54,312 nt of DNA from an uncultured Prevotellaceae bacterium (GCA_946188395.1 CAMHUU010000018.1:1-54312); one strand, 5' to 3'; counted from the stretch's first letter, positions 1 through 9,183 are shown. Translations and numbers: made by a program. The notes: generated by a model from the sequence alone, not told the origin.

Positions 1-722
1 AGAGCCGTCAGATTGCCAAGAATCTGGGCCTGAAGATGAAGATTGGCGACGTGGAATATCAGGGCGACGGCCAGAAAGCCATTTTCTATTATATTGCCGA
101 CGAGCGTGTCGACTTCCGACAGCTCATCAAGGATTTGGCAGCAGCCTTCCACATCCGCGTCGAGATGAAGCAGATCGGTGCCCGCCAGGAGGCTGGTCTG
201 ATTGGCGGCACAGGACCTTGCGGACGCGAATTGTGCTGCGCCACGTGGATGAAGAATTTCGTTTCGGTAGGTACATCGTCAGCACGTTTCCAGGACATCT
301 CGCTGAACCCCCAGAAGCTGGCAGGCATGTGCGCCAAGCTGAAATGCTGTCTGAATTACGAGGTCGACGACTACGTGGAAGCCAGCAGAAAACTGCCTTC
401 CAAGGAAGTCGTGCTACAGACGCAGGATTCCGACTACTACTATTTCAAATCCGACATTCTGGCCGGACTGATTACCTACTCTACCGACAAGAACATCGCT
501 GCCAATCTGGAGACTATCACGGCTCAGCGCGCCAAGCAGATTATCGACATGAACCGCAAGGGCGAGAAACCCGTGTCGCTGCTGGACGATGGCGGCAAGA
601 AGGTTCCCCAGGGTCCCATCGACCTGGCCACACAGGAGAATATTGCCCGCTTCGACCGCGCCAAGAAGAAGAAAAAGAAGAAGCCCAGAAAGCCTGCCCC
701 TCCCAAAGATGGCAAACAGTAA
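1..722 (+). CDS. ricT: PSP1/RicT (YaaT-like) family protein, 5' end cut off
   Basis: The frame is open from the first base of the window, so the true start lies upstream; the first internal Met is at base 36. Two cysteine clusters are visible (CGRELCC and CAKLKCC). They are typical of PSP1-domain proteins such as B. subtilis RicT, where family knowledge places them in an Fe-S-binding complex that affects RNA processing. In Bacteroidetes the role is less certain, and the gene often sits beside gldH, as here. The C-terminus is a lysine-rich tail (seven consecutive Lys) rich in Pro. The stop overlaps the gldH start by 14 bases, suggesting translational coupling. Confidence 0.85.
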   Translation, partial: SRQIAKNLGLKMKIGDVEYQGDGQKAIFYYIADERVDFRQLIKDLAAAFHIRVEMKQIGARQEAGLIGGTGPCGRELCCATWMKNFVSVGTSSARFQDISLNPQKLAGMCAKLKCCLNYEVDDYVEASRKLPSKEVVLQTQDSDYYYFKSDILAGLITYSTDKNIAANLETITAQRAKQIIDMNRKGEKPVSLLDDGGKKVPQGPIDLATQENIARFDRAKKKKKKKPRKPAPPKDGKQ

Positions 723-1188
723 GCGTACCTTATTATATATAATGTCACTGGCATTATGCTGTGTGCTGACGACGGCCTGCCAACAAAAGACCGTCTACTA
801 TCACTATGAGCAGACGCCGCTGATGGGCTGGGACAAAAACGACACCCTTTCGTTTGCCTTAGGTCCCTTGTCGGCATCAGGAACCTATGTGCAGGAAATC
901 GGACTGCGCATCAGTGGCGAATATCCGTTTACTGGTCTGAACCTGATTGTCGAGCAGCATGGCAAAGCGGGACAGATGCTGCGTGTCGACACCCTGGTCT
1001 GTAACCTTGTCAACGAGAAAGGCAATGCCAAAGGAAACGGCGTGAGCCATCTTCAGTACCAGTTCCGGCTGGCTACGCTGGCGCTTGAGGAGGGCGACGA
1101 AATCAATGTGAAAGTGCGTCACGACATGAAACGCGACATTCTGCCCGGCATCTCTGACATCGGGTTGCGAATGGCCCGTAACAATTGA
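709..1188 (+). CDS. gldH: GldH-type gliding-motility lipoprotein
   Basis: A 159-residue protein. I chose the ATG at 709, inside the 3' end of the PSP1 gene, because it starts directly at a lipoprotein signal: a hydrophobic run followed by LTTAC with the lipid-modified Cys at about residue 24. The longer upstream reading in this frame is only ricT out of frame. The short size, the YYHYEQTPLMGW region near the N-terminus and the ricT neighbour fit GldH, an envelope lipoprotein linked to gliding and type IX secretion in Bacteroidetes. Prevotella species are usually non-motile, so its role there is probably secretion or envelope related (inference). It converges on rodA with only 4 bases between the stops. 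Confidence 0.8.
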   Translation: MANSKRTLLYIMSLALCCVLTTACQQKTVYYHYEQTPLMGWDKNDTLSFALGPLSASGTYVQEIGLRISGEYPFTGLNLIVEQHGKAGQMLRVDTLVCNLVNEKGNAKGNGVSHLQYQFRLATLALEEGDEINVKVRHDMKRDILPGISDIGLRMARNN

Positions 1189-1192
1189 CCGT

Positions 1193-2683
1193 TTAAGAAC
1201 GCATCAGGTTACGGCTTGCGTCAAGACGCAGGAAGATAAACAGCAGGAACGTAAATCCCCAGAGCGACGATCCTCCGTAGCTGAAGAACGGCAAGGGGAT
1301 ACCAATGACAGGCGTCAGGCCCAGCACCATGCCCACATTGATAAAGACATGGAACAGGAAGATGGACACCACACAATAGCCATAGACTCGGCTAAAGCGC
1401 AGCGGTTGTCGTTCCGACAAGTAGATAAGCCTTAATATCAATGCCAGGAACAACAGCAGCACAGCGGCCGAACCCAGGAATCCCTCTTCTTCGCCTACGG
1501 TACAGAAAATGAAGTCAGTGTCCTGCTCAGGTACGAACTTCAGCTTCGTCTGAGTACCATTCAGGAAGCCCTTTCCCTCGAGACCTCCCGATCCGATGGC
1601 AATCTCCGACTGGTGCACGTTATAGCCTGCACCACGCAGGTCTTCGTCCAGTCCCAGCAACACGTTGATACGCGAGCGCTGGTGGGGCTCCATGACGTTC
1701 TGCAGAATGAAATCGGCTCCATGGAAGAAACCCACCGAACCCATGGCAAACAGGGCGATGAAGAAATACGAGCGGATGCGCGACCCCAGGCCTTCCCAGA
1801 TGCAGTAGCCTACCAGGATGAGCGTCGTCGCCATTTGGATGTAAACAATGTCGAACGACAATTTCAGCAACAGCAGCGAGACCAGCGTGACACCCAGGTA
1901 ATATAGCAGCATCCGTATGGCTGTCCGTTGGTTACAGTATACCCATACCATGCCAATGGAAAAGAGCTGTATCAGCATCATGACGGCCAGTTTTCCCACG
2001 CTCGTCGCGTCTGTGACGCCTATGTGCACATCGGCAAAGCGGATGCCCACCACGAAATAAACCACCATGGCCACTCCCGTAAAGAGGATAGAACCAGGCA
2101 TTCCTTCGCGATAGAACATCAGGAAGAATGCCGCATAGACCAGTGCCGAACCCGTTTCGCGTTGCAGCACGATGCACACCATCGGCATTAGGATGAGTGC
2201 CAGCGTGACGGCAAAATGCTTCAGCTGATTGATGTTATAGCCGTACGCCGACATGAATTTGGCCAGTGCCAGCGCTGTGGCGAATTTGGCAAACTCCGCC
2301 GGTTGCAGTCGCAAGGGTCCCAGCACGAGCCACGATCGGGAGCCCTTGATGCTGTGCGGATTGAATATCGTCGCAAAGAGCAGTAGCAGCAACAAGGCAT
2401 AGATGATGTATGCGAAGGTATCGTAGAATCGGTCGTCGAGCATGATGATGACAAAGCCCAGCACAATGCTGGTACCTATCCACACTATCTGCATACCAGA
2501 ACGTGTCGATAGGCTGAAGATATCCGTCTCGCCATACGAATAGCTGGCACCGCAGACGCTGAGCCATCCGAAGCTGAGCAGGGCAATATAGATGGCTATC
2601 GTCCACCAGTCTATGCTCTTCAGAACGCTTTGTTGTTTACCTACTCGTTGTACCATACGAAATGTGTTTGTGCTGGAATTCAT
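1193..2683 (-). CDS. rodA: RodA, SEDS-family peptidoglycan glycosyltransferase
   Basis: A polytopic protein of 496 residues from the class that polymerises lipid II glycan strands for lateral wall growth together with PBP2. Visible marks are GSRSWLVLGPLRLQPAEFAK at about 114-133, which matches the conserved RodA/FtsW segment, and PLPFFSYGGSS near the C-terminus. The N-terminus overlaps the end of mrdA by 47 bases. A second possible start at 2656 (MVQRVGKQQ) would shorten the overlap to 20 bases, and I cannot decide between them. It is longer than E. coli RodA (about 370 residues) because of extra membrane segments in the middle. It is the last gene of the minus-strand cell-shape cluster. Confidence 0.95.
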   Translation of the reverse strand: MNSSTNTFRMVQRVGKQQSVLKSIDWWTIAIYIALLSFGWLSVCGASYSYGETDIFSLSTRSGMQIVWIGTSIVLGFVIIMLDDRFYDTFAYIIYALLLLLLFATIFNPHSIKGSRSWLVLGPLRLQPAEFAKFATALALAKFMSAYGYNINQLKHFAVTLALILMPMVCIVLQRETGSALVYAAFFLMFYREGMPGSILFTGVAMVVYFVVGIRFADVHIGVTDATSVGKLAVMMLIQLFSIGMVWVYCNQRTAIRMLLYYLGVTLVSLLLLKLSFDIVYIQMATTLILVGYCIWEGLGSRIRSYFFIALFAMGSVGFFHGADFILQNVMEPHQRSRINVLLGLDEDLRGAGYNVHQSEIAIGSGGLEGKGFLNGTQTKLKFVPEQDTDFIFCTVGEEEGFLGSAAVLLLFLALILRLIYLSERQPLRFSRVYGYCVVSIFLFHVFINVGMVLGLTPVIGIPLPFFSYGGSSLWGFTFLLFIFLRLDASRNLMRS

Positions 2684-4493
2684 CGGCCTTCTTCTGCGAG
2701 GCTTCCGAAAGTTTTCCGTTAATATACTGTTCCATGATCAGTCCGCCCAAGGGAACGCCGTATGTGGCTCCCCAGCCACCGTTCTCGACGTACACGGCAA
2801 CGGCAATCTTAGGCTTGTCCATGGGTGCAAAACCCATGAACACCGAGTGGTCGTGACCACGGTTCTGGGCCGTACCCGTCTTGCCGCATGCCATGAAATC
2901 GTAGTGTGCCAACGCCTTACACGTGCCACCCGTGGCCGATGCCCTCATACCCTGCACCACGTAGTCGTAGGCCTCGCGCTTCGCCATCGTGTGGCGGCGG
3001 TTGGTGTATGTCGTGTCCAGCTTCTCGCCTTGTACTTGCTTCACCACATGGGGCGTAATGAACCATCCTCTGTTGGCTATCGTCGCTCCCAGATTGGCAA
3101 TCTGCAACGGCGTGGCATTGACCTCGCCCTGTCCGATGGCTATCGAAATGATGGTCAGTCCGTTCCACGAGCCCTTATAGGCCTTGTCGTAGAATTTGGA
3201 ATTGGGAATGAGTCCTCGCTTCTCGCCAGGCAGGTCGATGCCCAGCTTATAGCCGAATCCCATCGACACCATGTAGTCGCGCCACTTGTCCATAGCCTTC
3301 TGCACGGAACCGTATTTCGAGATGTTCTGGTTAATCATGTAGTAGAGTCCCCAGCAGAAATAGCCGTTACACGACGTCGACAGTGCCGGCACCAGTGGCA
3401 GTGGCGAGGCGTGGCCGTGACAGCCTACATGCAAGCCCTTGTAGTTGAAACCGTGTCCGCACGGATAGGCGGTATGCGTGGGGTGCAGGATGCCCTCGGT
3501 CATAAACGTCAGACCCTGTGTGGTCTTGAACGTCGATCCTGGCGGATACTGACCCATGATACTTCTGTTCAGCAGCGGTTTCCACACGTTCTGGCTCAGC
3601 TGGTGATGACTCTTCGAACGCTGGCGGCCTACCATCATGCGGGGGTCATACGATGGCGACGACACCATGCAGAGCACTTCGCCCGTCGAGGGCTCGATGG
3701 CCACGATGGAACCGATTTTTCCCTCCATCAGTCTTTCGCCCAGCGCCTGCAAGTCGGCATCAATGCCCAGCGTCAGGTTCTTGCCAGCCACAGGACGGCG
3801 GTCGAACTTTCCGTTCTGATAGCGTCCTTGCACGCGTCCGTGGGCGTCGCGCAACAGAATCTGTATGCCTTTCTCGCCACGCAACTGTTTCTCGTAGCTG
3901 CGCTCTATGCCCAGCTTGCCGATGTAGTCGCCAGGCTGGTAGTAGTCGTCTTCTTCGATATCGGCAGGCGACACCTCGGCAATGTCGCCCAGCACGTGGG
4001 CTGCCAGCGGATACTGGTACTGGCGGATGGTGCGTCGCTGCACATAGAAGCCTGGAAAGCGGAACATCTTCTCCTGGAAGACGCTGAAGTCCTTGTCCGA
4101 CAGCTGACTCATAAAAATCTGCTGCGTGAATCGCGAATAGCCAGGATTCTTGTTGCGGTCCTTGATGGTTTCCATCCTGCGGTCGAATTCCTCGCGGCTG
4201 ATGTTCAGCGCTGCGCAGAAGTCCAGCGTGTCCAGATGGTCCTTCGCCTCGTTCATCACCACCATGATGTCGTAGGCAGGCTGGTTGTACACCAACAACT
4301 TGCCGTTACGGTCGGTGATGACGCCTCGCGACGGGTATTCTATCTTCTTGAGGAATGCGTTCGAGTCGGCGCTCTTCTTGTAGTCGTCGCTCGAAATCTG
4401 CAACTGGAACAGACGGATGATGTAGACCACCACGATGAGGATGGCGACACCTCCGATGACATAGTGTCTGTAACCCGAATCGTGCTCCCTCAT
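2637..4493 (-). CDS. mrdA: Penicillin-binding protein 2, transpeptidase
   Basis: A 618-residue class B PBP that cross-links peptidoglycan during elongation. It has a single N-terminal membrane anchor at about residues 11-30, a dimerisation/pedestal region, then the transpeptidase domain. The three penicillin-binding motifs are intact: STFK at 320-323 (catalytic Ser320), SCN at 374-376 and KTGTAQ from 538. It starts 3 bases after the mreD stop and runs into rodA, so mreD, mrdA and rodA are almost certainly co-transcribed and translationally coupled. Confidence 0.95.
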   Translation of the reverse strand: MREHDSGYRHYVIGGVAILIVVVYIIRLFQLQISSDDYKKSADSNAFLKKIEYPSRGVITDRNGKLLVYNQPAYDIMVVMNEAKDHLDTLDFCAALNISREEFDRRMETIKDRNKNPGYSRFTQQIFMSQLSDKDFSVFQEKMFRFPGFYVQRRTIRQYQYPLAAHVLGDIAEVSPADIEEDDYYQPGDYIGKLGIERSYEKQLRGEKGIQILLRDAHGRVQGRYQNGKFDRRPVAGKNLTLGIDADLQALGERLMEGKIGSIVAIEPSTGEVLCMVSSPSYDPRMMVGRQRSKSHHQLSQNVWKPLLNRSIMGQYPPGSTFKTTQGLTFMTEGILHPTHTAYPCGHGFNYKGLHVGCHGHASPLPLVPALSTSCNGYFCWGLYYMINQNISKYGSVQKAMDKWRDYMVSMGFGYKLGIDLPGEKRGLIPNSKFYDKAYKGSWNGLTIISIAIGQGEVNATPLQIANLGATIANRGWFITPHVVKQVQGEKLDTTYTNRRHTMAKREAYDYVVQGMRASATGGTCKALAHYDFMACGKTGTAQNRGHDHSVFMGFAPMDKPKIAVAVYVENGGWGATYGVPLGGLIMEQYINGKLSEASQKKADEFQHKHISYGTTSR

Positions 4494-4496
4494 CTA

Positions 4497-4997
4497 CTAT
4501 TTGCTTTTGAATATCTCGAAGGTGTAGATAAAAACCAGTGTAATCACCGTGCTGCCTACCACGCAGAACAGCCACTGCAACCAGTTGAAGAAATTGAAGA
4601 ATTCCAGCGAGTAGAACACTACACAATAGAGCAGTGTCAGCGGAATGACGTAGGTGGAATATTTCGACGGTCCCAACGTCTGAATGGTGGGCTTCAGATT
4701 TTCTGCCGAGTCACGTGGAACGAAGAGTTCCAGATAATATGGCTGCACGGCGGCAACGAGTGTCAACGACGCTGAAGCCAGTCCTGGCGTGTTGGTAAAG
4801 ATGTCGATGACGAGTCCCATGGCGAAGCTCCACAACAGGAGCGCCCACTTCGGGTAGTTGCGTTCGAATCCCAGCACGAAATAGACGTAGAGCAGCGGTG
4901 TGGCATAGTGGAACAGGTGAATGCGCCCCAGCACAACAGCCTGTGCCAGCACGAAAAGGAAAAACACACCTAACTGTTTCAGTATATCAGCCTTCAT
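4497..4997 (-). CDS. mreD: MreD rod-shape-determining membrane protein
   Basis: A small hydrophobic protein of 166 residues with about five predicted membrane segments. MreD sequences diverge strongly, so the call rests on size, hydrophobic pattern and position between mreC and mrdA, together with the FAMGLVIDIFTNTPGLASA segment, which is typical of Bacteroidetes MreD. It links MreC to the membrane part of the elongation complex. A heptameric repeat separates it from mreC. Confidence 0.88.
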   Translation of the reverse strand: MKADILKQLGVFFLFVLAQAVVLGRIHLFHYATPLLYVYFVLGFERNYPKWALLLWSFAMGLVIDIFTNTPGLASASLTLVAAVQPYYLELFVPRDSAENLKPTIQTLGPSKYSTYVIPLTLLYCVVFYSLEFFNFFNWLQWLFCVVGSTVITLVFIYTFEIFKSK

Positions 4998-5000
4998 ATC

Positions 5001-5035
5001 TTACTTCTTACCTCTTACCTCTCACCTCTAACTAC
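5001..5035. repeat. Heptameric tandem array in the mreC-mreD gap
   Basis: Units on the plus strand are TTACTTC, TTACCTC, TTACCTC, TCACCTC and TAACTAC, with a period of exactly 7. The last unit runs into the mreC stop codon. The array fills the 34-base gap between mreC and mreD. Confidence 0.8.
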
Positions 5036-5904
5036 TCGCTCACGTTCAGTTTCAGCGAATCCTTTGCCGCCTGCATGATACGCATGCGCTCGGCAATGGT
5101 CTTGTCGCTGATGACCACCACATCGCGCAGATTGCCGAAATCCGTCGACAGGCGCACCTGCAGACGATACGACAGTCCGTCGCGCGAATTATACACCTGC
5201 TTAATCTGTCCCACCAGCACACCTGGAGGGAAGATGGTCGAATAACCATTGGTCTCTACCCACTCGCCGCGCTTAAATCGGGCGTGACGGGGGATATCCT
5301 CGACGTAGGCGATGCCGGCATCCTTACCATCCCAGCGCAGCACACCGAAATAGCCGCGATTACGGATGGCACAGCTGATGCGCGACGACTTCACGTTCAG
5401 CACGGGAATCACCACACTATAGTGGTCGCTTGTCAGGTATACCACACCCACGACGCCTTGTCCGCAGGCTACACCCATACCGACTTCCACACTGTCCTTC
5501 GAGCCTTTGTCGATGGTTATCAGGTTGTTAGCCAGGTGCAGTTCGTTGGTTACCACCTTGGCGGGTATCAGCTTGTAATGCCCCAGCTTCTCCAGTTCCT
5601 GCTTCTCCTGAGGGGTAGCTTCCGGAGCCGTCGCCTCGCCATACAGACGGCGCAATTGAGCCACCTGACGCTCCAGATAGAAATTACGAAGCGTCAAGTC
5701 CTCGTTGACTTTCGACAACGAGAAGAACGACTCCACCCACGACGTCCCTTCATATACCTTGCCTGCAGCCCAGTTAGCTGACGTAAACCACACGCTGTTG
5801 TGGTAGTTGTTGTACTGAAACAACAGCACGATGCTCAGCACTTCAAGCAATACGAAGAGAGCCCAGTGGAAGTGATTCCTCAGAAACTCCAGCAGGTTCT
5901 TCAT
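5032..5904 (-). CDS. mreC: MreC rod-shape-determining protein
   Basis: A 290-residue bitopic protein with a short cytoplasmic N-terminus, one membrane helix at about 13-31, a coiled-coil stretch at about 65-105 and a C-terminal double beta-barrel domain. The conserved MreC pattern of VxxGMGVACGQGVVGVVY followed by SRISCAIRNRGYFGVLRW is present. In the periplasm it scaffolds PBP2 and RodA for lateral wall synthesis. It starts 7 bases after the mreB stop. The last codons are followed directly by TAG, showing that TAG is an ordinary stop codon in this genome. Confidence 0.95.
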   Translation of the reverse strand: MKNLLEFLRNHFHWALFVLLEVLSIVLLFQYNNYHNSVWFTSANWAAGKVYEGTSWVESFFSLSKVNEDLTLRNFYLERQVAQLRRLYGEATAPEATPQEKQELEKLGHYKLIPAKVVTNELHLANNLITIDKGSKDSVEVGMGVACGQGVVGVVYLTSDHYSVVIPVLNVKSSRISCAIRNRGYFGVLRWDGKDAGIAYVEDIPRHARFKRGEWVETNGYSTIFPPGVLVGQIKQVYNSRDGLSYRLQVRLSTDFGNLRDVVVISDKTIAERMRIMQAAKDSLKLNVSE

Positions 5905-5911
5905 GGAGGGG

Positions 5912-6934
5912 TTATCTCATCAGGAACGAGAAGCGGTCCACGTTCTTCAGTGCAATGCCGGCACCCTTAGCCACACTGTGCAAGGGGTCTTCTGCAATGT
6001 GGAACGGAATATTGATCTTCGCCTCCAGACGACGGTCCAGACCACGCAGCAGCGCACCGCCACCAGCCAGCCAGATACCGTTCTTCACGATGTCTGCATA
6101 CAGCTCAGGGGGGGTATTCTCGAGAGCCGACAGCACGGCATTCTCGATCTTGGCCACCGTCTTGTCCAGACAGTGTGCAATCTCCTGATAGCATACGGGC
6201 ACCTCCATGGGCAGTGCGGTGATGCGGTTCGGACCATGCACGATGTAGTCCTCGGGAGCCTCGTCGCCCAGGTCGGTCAGTGCCGAACCTACGGCAATCT
6301 TGATGCGCTCGGCCATACGCTCCGACACCTTCACATTGTGCTGACGCGACATATACTCCTGAATGTCCGACGTCAGGTCGTCACCAGCCGTACGGATCGA
6401 GTTGTTCGATACGATACCGCCCAGCGAAATCACGGCAATCTCCGTCGAGCCGCCACCGATGTCGACAATCATGTTGCCCTCGGGGGCCTCTACGTCAATA
6501 CCGATACCAATGGCTGCTGCCATAGGCTCGAAAATCAGATACACGTCACGTCCGTCGGCATGCTCGGCAGAGTCGCGTACGGCACGCAGCTCTACTTCGG
6601 TCGAACCCGAGGGTACGCCAATCACCATGCGCAGCGACGGCGAGAACAGACGGTGACCGGTGTGCACCATCTTGATCAGTCCGCGCATCATCTGCTCGCA
6701 GGCCGAGAAGTCGGCAATCACACCGTCTCGCAGCGGACGTACGGTACGTATATTGTCATGTGTCTTCTCATACATCATCTTGGCCTTCTCGCCCACGGCA
6801 ATCATCTTGTCGGTGTGGCGGTCCAGCGCTACCACTGACGGCTCGTCGACCACAATCTTATCATCACTGATAATGATGGTGTTAGCCGTTCCCAGGTCCA
6901 TGGCTATCTCCTGAATAAAACTAAAAAATCCCAT
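5912..6934 (-). CDS. mreB: MreB actin-like cell-shape protein
   Basis: A 340-residue actin-fold ATPase of normal family length. It has DLGTANT near residue 13 (phosphate 1), VDIGGGSTEI at about 162-171 (phosphate 2) and GGGALLRGLD near the C-terminus (adenosine site). The N-terminal MGFFSFIQEIAMDLGTAN fits Bacteroidetes MreB with a short amphipathic membrane-binding start. It is the first cell-shape gene of the cluster and follows purH by 47 bases, so it may share the purH promoter. No separate TAnnTTTG box was found in that gap. Confidence 0.97.
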   Translation of the reverse strand: MGFFSFIQEIAMDLGTANTIIISDDKIVVDEPSVVALDRHTDKMIAVGEKAKMMYEKTHDNIRTVRPLRDGVIADFSACEQMMRGLIKMVHTGHRLFSPSLRMVIGVPSGSTEVELRAVRDSAEHADGRDVYLIFEPMAAAIGIGIDVEAPEGNMIVDIGGGSTEIAVISLGGIVSNNSIRTAGDDLTSDIQEYMSRQHNVKVSERMAERIKIAVGSALTDLGDEAPEDYIVHGPNRITALPMEVPVCYQEIAHCLDKTVAKIENAVLSALENTPPELYADIVKNGIWLAGGGALLRGLDRRLEAKINIPFHIAEDPLHSVAKGAGIALKNVDRFSFLMR

Positions 6935-6935
6935 A

Positions 6936-6962
6936 AATTCGTGTAATTCGTTTAATTCGTGG
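6936..6962. repeat. Nine-base tandem repeat between purH and mreB
   Basis: Three units AATTCGTGT, AATTCGTTT and AATTCGTGG follow one another without spacing, just upstream of the mreB start. They fill most of the purH-mreB gap. Confidence 0.7.
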
Positions 6963-6981
6963 TTAAAATAAAAAACTGTGT

Positions 6982-7578
6982 TTACTTCTTCTCAAACCAA
7001 GCGTGAATGGCAGTATCGTAGTGGCTGCTGACGCCGAAGGCACGTGTGGCCAGCATGCGGCGCTGCTCCTTCGTGGTCTCGGCACCCTGCTTGTTCAGGA
7101 TGTCCAATAATATAGAGTACTCAACCTTCGACGGAACTATCACTACATCATTGAAATTTTTCGCAGCGGCGCGAATCAGCGAGATGCCGCCGATGTCAAT
7201 CTTCTCGATGATGTCCTCCTCGCTGGCACCGCTGGCAACGGTCTGCTCGAAAGGATACAGGTCGACCACCACGAGGTCGATTTCGGGAATCTCGTACTGG
7301 GCCATCTGCTGACGGTCACCCTCCAGTTCACGTCTGCCCAGAATGCCTCCGAACACCTTCGGATGCAGGGTCTTCACGCGGCCACCCAGTATCGAGGGGT
7401 ACGTCGTCACGTTCTCCACCTTCTCACACTCGTAGCCCAACGACTCAATAAATGTCTGTGTACCGCCGGTCGACAGGAATTTTACTCCTTCGTCGTTCAG
7501 CTTCTTCAGCAATTCTTCCAGCCCATCCTTATGAAAAACAGAGATGAGCGCTGTCTTGATCTTCTTCTTGTCTGCCAT
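6982..7578 (-). CDS. purH: IMP cyclohydrolase, single-domain form of PurH
   Basis: A 198-residue protein that matches only the N-terminal cyclohydrolase (MGS-like) half of bifunctional PurH, which is usually about 510 residues. This half closes the purine ring of FAICAR to give IMP. Conserved stretches are FLSTGGT, TTYPSILGGRVKTLHPKVFG and KIDIGGISLIRAAAKNF. After the usual end of this domain (SSHYDTAIHAW) the frame stops with EKK and TAA, and no AICAR transformylase sequence follows in the 47 bases before mreB. The short form therefore looks genuine rather than frameshifted. AICAR formylation would need a separate protein elsewhere in the genome (inference). Confidence 0.9.
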   Translation of the reverse strand: MADKKKIKTALISVFHKDGLEELLKKLNDEGVKFLSTGGTQTFIESLGYECEKVENVTTYPSILGGRVKTLHPKVFGGILGRRELEGDRQQMAQYEIPEIDLVVVDLYPFEQTVASGASEEDIIEKIDIGGISLIRAAAKNFNDVVIVPSKVEYSILLDILNKQGAETTKEQRRMLATRAFGVSSHYDTAIHAWFEKK

Positions 7579-7618
7579 AAATATATATAATAACGCGTTA
7601 TAATAAACAATTGGGCTG

Positions 7619-7626
7619 CAAAATTA
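7619..7626 (-). promoter_or_regulatory. Promoter -7 box for purH and the mre cluster
   Basis: TAATTTTG on the minus strand fits the Bacteroidales TAnnTTTG box, about 41 bases before the purH ATG. A 12-base perfect palindrome ATAACGCGTTAT (7590-7601) lies in the leader between the box and the start and might bind a regulator. Confidence 0.55.
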
Positions 7627-7711
7627 CAAAATTAAATCCACTCCTCCCAATGTTTTCAGGAAAATTTTCCTCCTATTATAAAAATAATAATGTATGTCAA
7701 TCGATTTTATT

Positions 7712-7735
7712 ACTTTTTCACCTTTTTACTTTTTT
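7712..7735. repeat. Octameric A/C/T-rich array upstream of the FadL-like gene
   Basis: Units ACTTTTTC, ACCTTTTT and ACTTTTTT have a strict 8-base period. The same unit family recurs at 16049-16080 and 40866-40897. Confidence 0.65.
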
Positions 7736-7752
7736 AACTCTATTTTTTTTCG

Positions 7753-7760
7753 TACCTTTG
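7753..7760 (+). promoter_or_regulatory. Promoter -7 box for the FadL-like gene
   Basis: TACCTTTG lies 31 bases before the ATG, with a T-rich stretch about 20 bases upstream at the -33 position. This is the standard Bacteroidales housekeeping pattern. Confidence 0.75.
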
Positions 7761-7791
7761 CAGCCGAAATATCAATCAAACCATATTTCCA

Positions 7792-9183
7792 ATGAGAAAA
7801 TTAATCGTTTTAGCGGCTTTCACAGCCCTCACAATCACCAGCGCCCATGCTGGTGGCCTGATGACCAACACCAACTATCACATCGCCTTCGACCGCATGA
7901 TGGCCCGTGGTGCATCGTTCGACATCGATGCCACCTTCTCCAACCCCGCAGGACTTGCCTGGGGACACGAAGGCTGGCAGCTCTCGCTCAACTTCCAGAA
8001 ACCCTGGCAGAATCGCGACATCAACTATGCAGGTACCAAGTACGAAGGCGTAGCCTCGGCACCCATCGTGCCTGCCCTCTTTGCATCCTACAAGCACGAC
8101 CGCTGGGCCGTCTCCGGCATGGTAGGCATCGTCGGTAGCGGCGGTTTCGTCAAGTACGACAACGGCGTACCCATGTTCAACGTCCTGCTGGGCTCTGTCG
8201 TCACAGGTCTGACACAGCAGTTGAACCAGAAAACCGGCGGCTTCGCTCCCGTTGTCTCGCCCGATCAGTTCGACTCCGAAATGAAGGGCAAGCAGTATAT
8301 CTATGGCGGACAGGTGAACTTCACTTATAAGATTCTCGACTGCCTCTCGGCAGCAGCAGGTTTCCGTGCCAACTACTACGACGGCTACTATCGCGGTCAC
8401 GTCAAGGCCAACCACTCCACCATCGGCAACCTGGCCAGCCTCTCGCTCGACGTCGACCAGAAAGGCTGGGGCTTCACCCCCATCGTCAGCCTGAACTTCC
8501 ACAAAGGCCCCCTCACACTAACCGCCCGCTACGAGTTCCGCACCAAGATCGAGACCAAGAACGAGACCAACTCCCTGTCGGCTACGCTCAATTCCGAGCA
8601 GCTCATCGAGGCTCCCCTGGTCAAGCTGGTGGCTGCCGGAAAGCTGCCCGCTGAGCAGGCTGCCGCTATGGTCACGCAGATTAAGTCCACCGTAGAAGGC
8701 GGTTTGGCCACCTACACTGCTCCCTATCAGGACGGTGCCCGTACGCGCTACGACATGCCTGCACTGCTCTCTGTAGCAGCCGGTTACGAGTTTACTCCCA
8801 AGTTGCGTGCCACTCTGGAATATCACTTCTTCGACGATAAGAACGCCAAGATGGCCAACGACCGTCAGAACGAGCTCACCCACGGCACCCACGAGTTCCT
8901 GGCAGGTATTGAATACGACATCAACGATAAGTTCACCGTCAGCTGTGGTGGACAACGCACCGACTACGGACTCTCCGACGGCTACCAGCAGAACACCTCG
9001 TTCGCCTGCGACAGCTACAGCATCGGACTCGGCGGCGCCTGGAACATCAACGAAAAGGTACGCCTCAATGCAGGCTACTTCATCAGCATCTACAGCGACT
9101 ACGAGAAGCAGGCTTCCTACGGCCCTGAGACCTATTCGCGCACCAACAATGTCATCGGCCTCGGCATCGACTACAAGTTCTAA
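7792..9183 (+). CDS. FadL/OmpP1/TodX-like outer-membrane transport protein
   Basis: A 463-residue protein with a clear Sec signal (cleavage likely after TSAHA near residue 20). The mature protein begins with the FadL-type segment in which SFDIDATFSNPAGLAW carries the NPAG motif. The rest alternates short amphipathic strands and ends in a Phe (DYKF), as expected of an outer-membrane beta-barrel. FadL relatives let long-chain fatty acids or other hydrophobic compounds cross the outer membrane; the substrate cannot be read from the sequence. It is monocistronic: a promoter lies upstream and a hairpin with a T-run follows the stop. Confidence 0.82.
   Translation: MRKLIVLAAFTALTITSAHAGGLMTNTNYHIAFDRMMARGASFDIDATFSNPAGLAWGHEGWQLSLNFQKPWQNRDINYAGTKYEGVASAPIVPALFASYKHDRWAVSGMVGIVGSGGFVKYDNGVPMFNVLLGSVVTGLTQQLNQKTGGFAPVVSPDQFDSEMKGKQYIYGGQVNFTYKILDCLSAAAGFRANYYDGYYRGHVKANHSTIGNLASLSLDVDQKGWGFTPIVSLNFHKGPLTLTARYEFRTKIETKNETNSLSATLNSEQLIEAPLVKLVAAGKLPAEQAAAMVTQIKSTVEGGLATYTAPYQDGARTRYDMPALLSVAAGYEFTPKLRATLEYHFFDDKNAKMANDRQNELTHGTHEFLAGIEYDINDKFTVSCGGQRTDYGLSDGYQQNTSFACDSYSIGLGGAWNINEKVRLNAGYFISIYSDYEKQASYGPETYSRTNNVIGLGIDYKF

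Noticed and set aside
2592..4775. A 727-codon plus-strand open frame over mrdA/rodA
   Set aside because: It is antisense to well-conserved PBP2, has a His/Arg-rich composition without domains, and follows from the codon use of the real genes.
6982..7578. purH truncated by frameshift
   Set aside because: No transformylase sequence is found in any frame in the 47 bases before mreB; the protein ends at the natural domain border.
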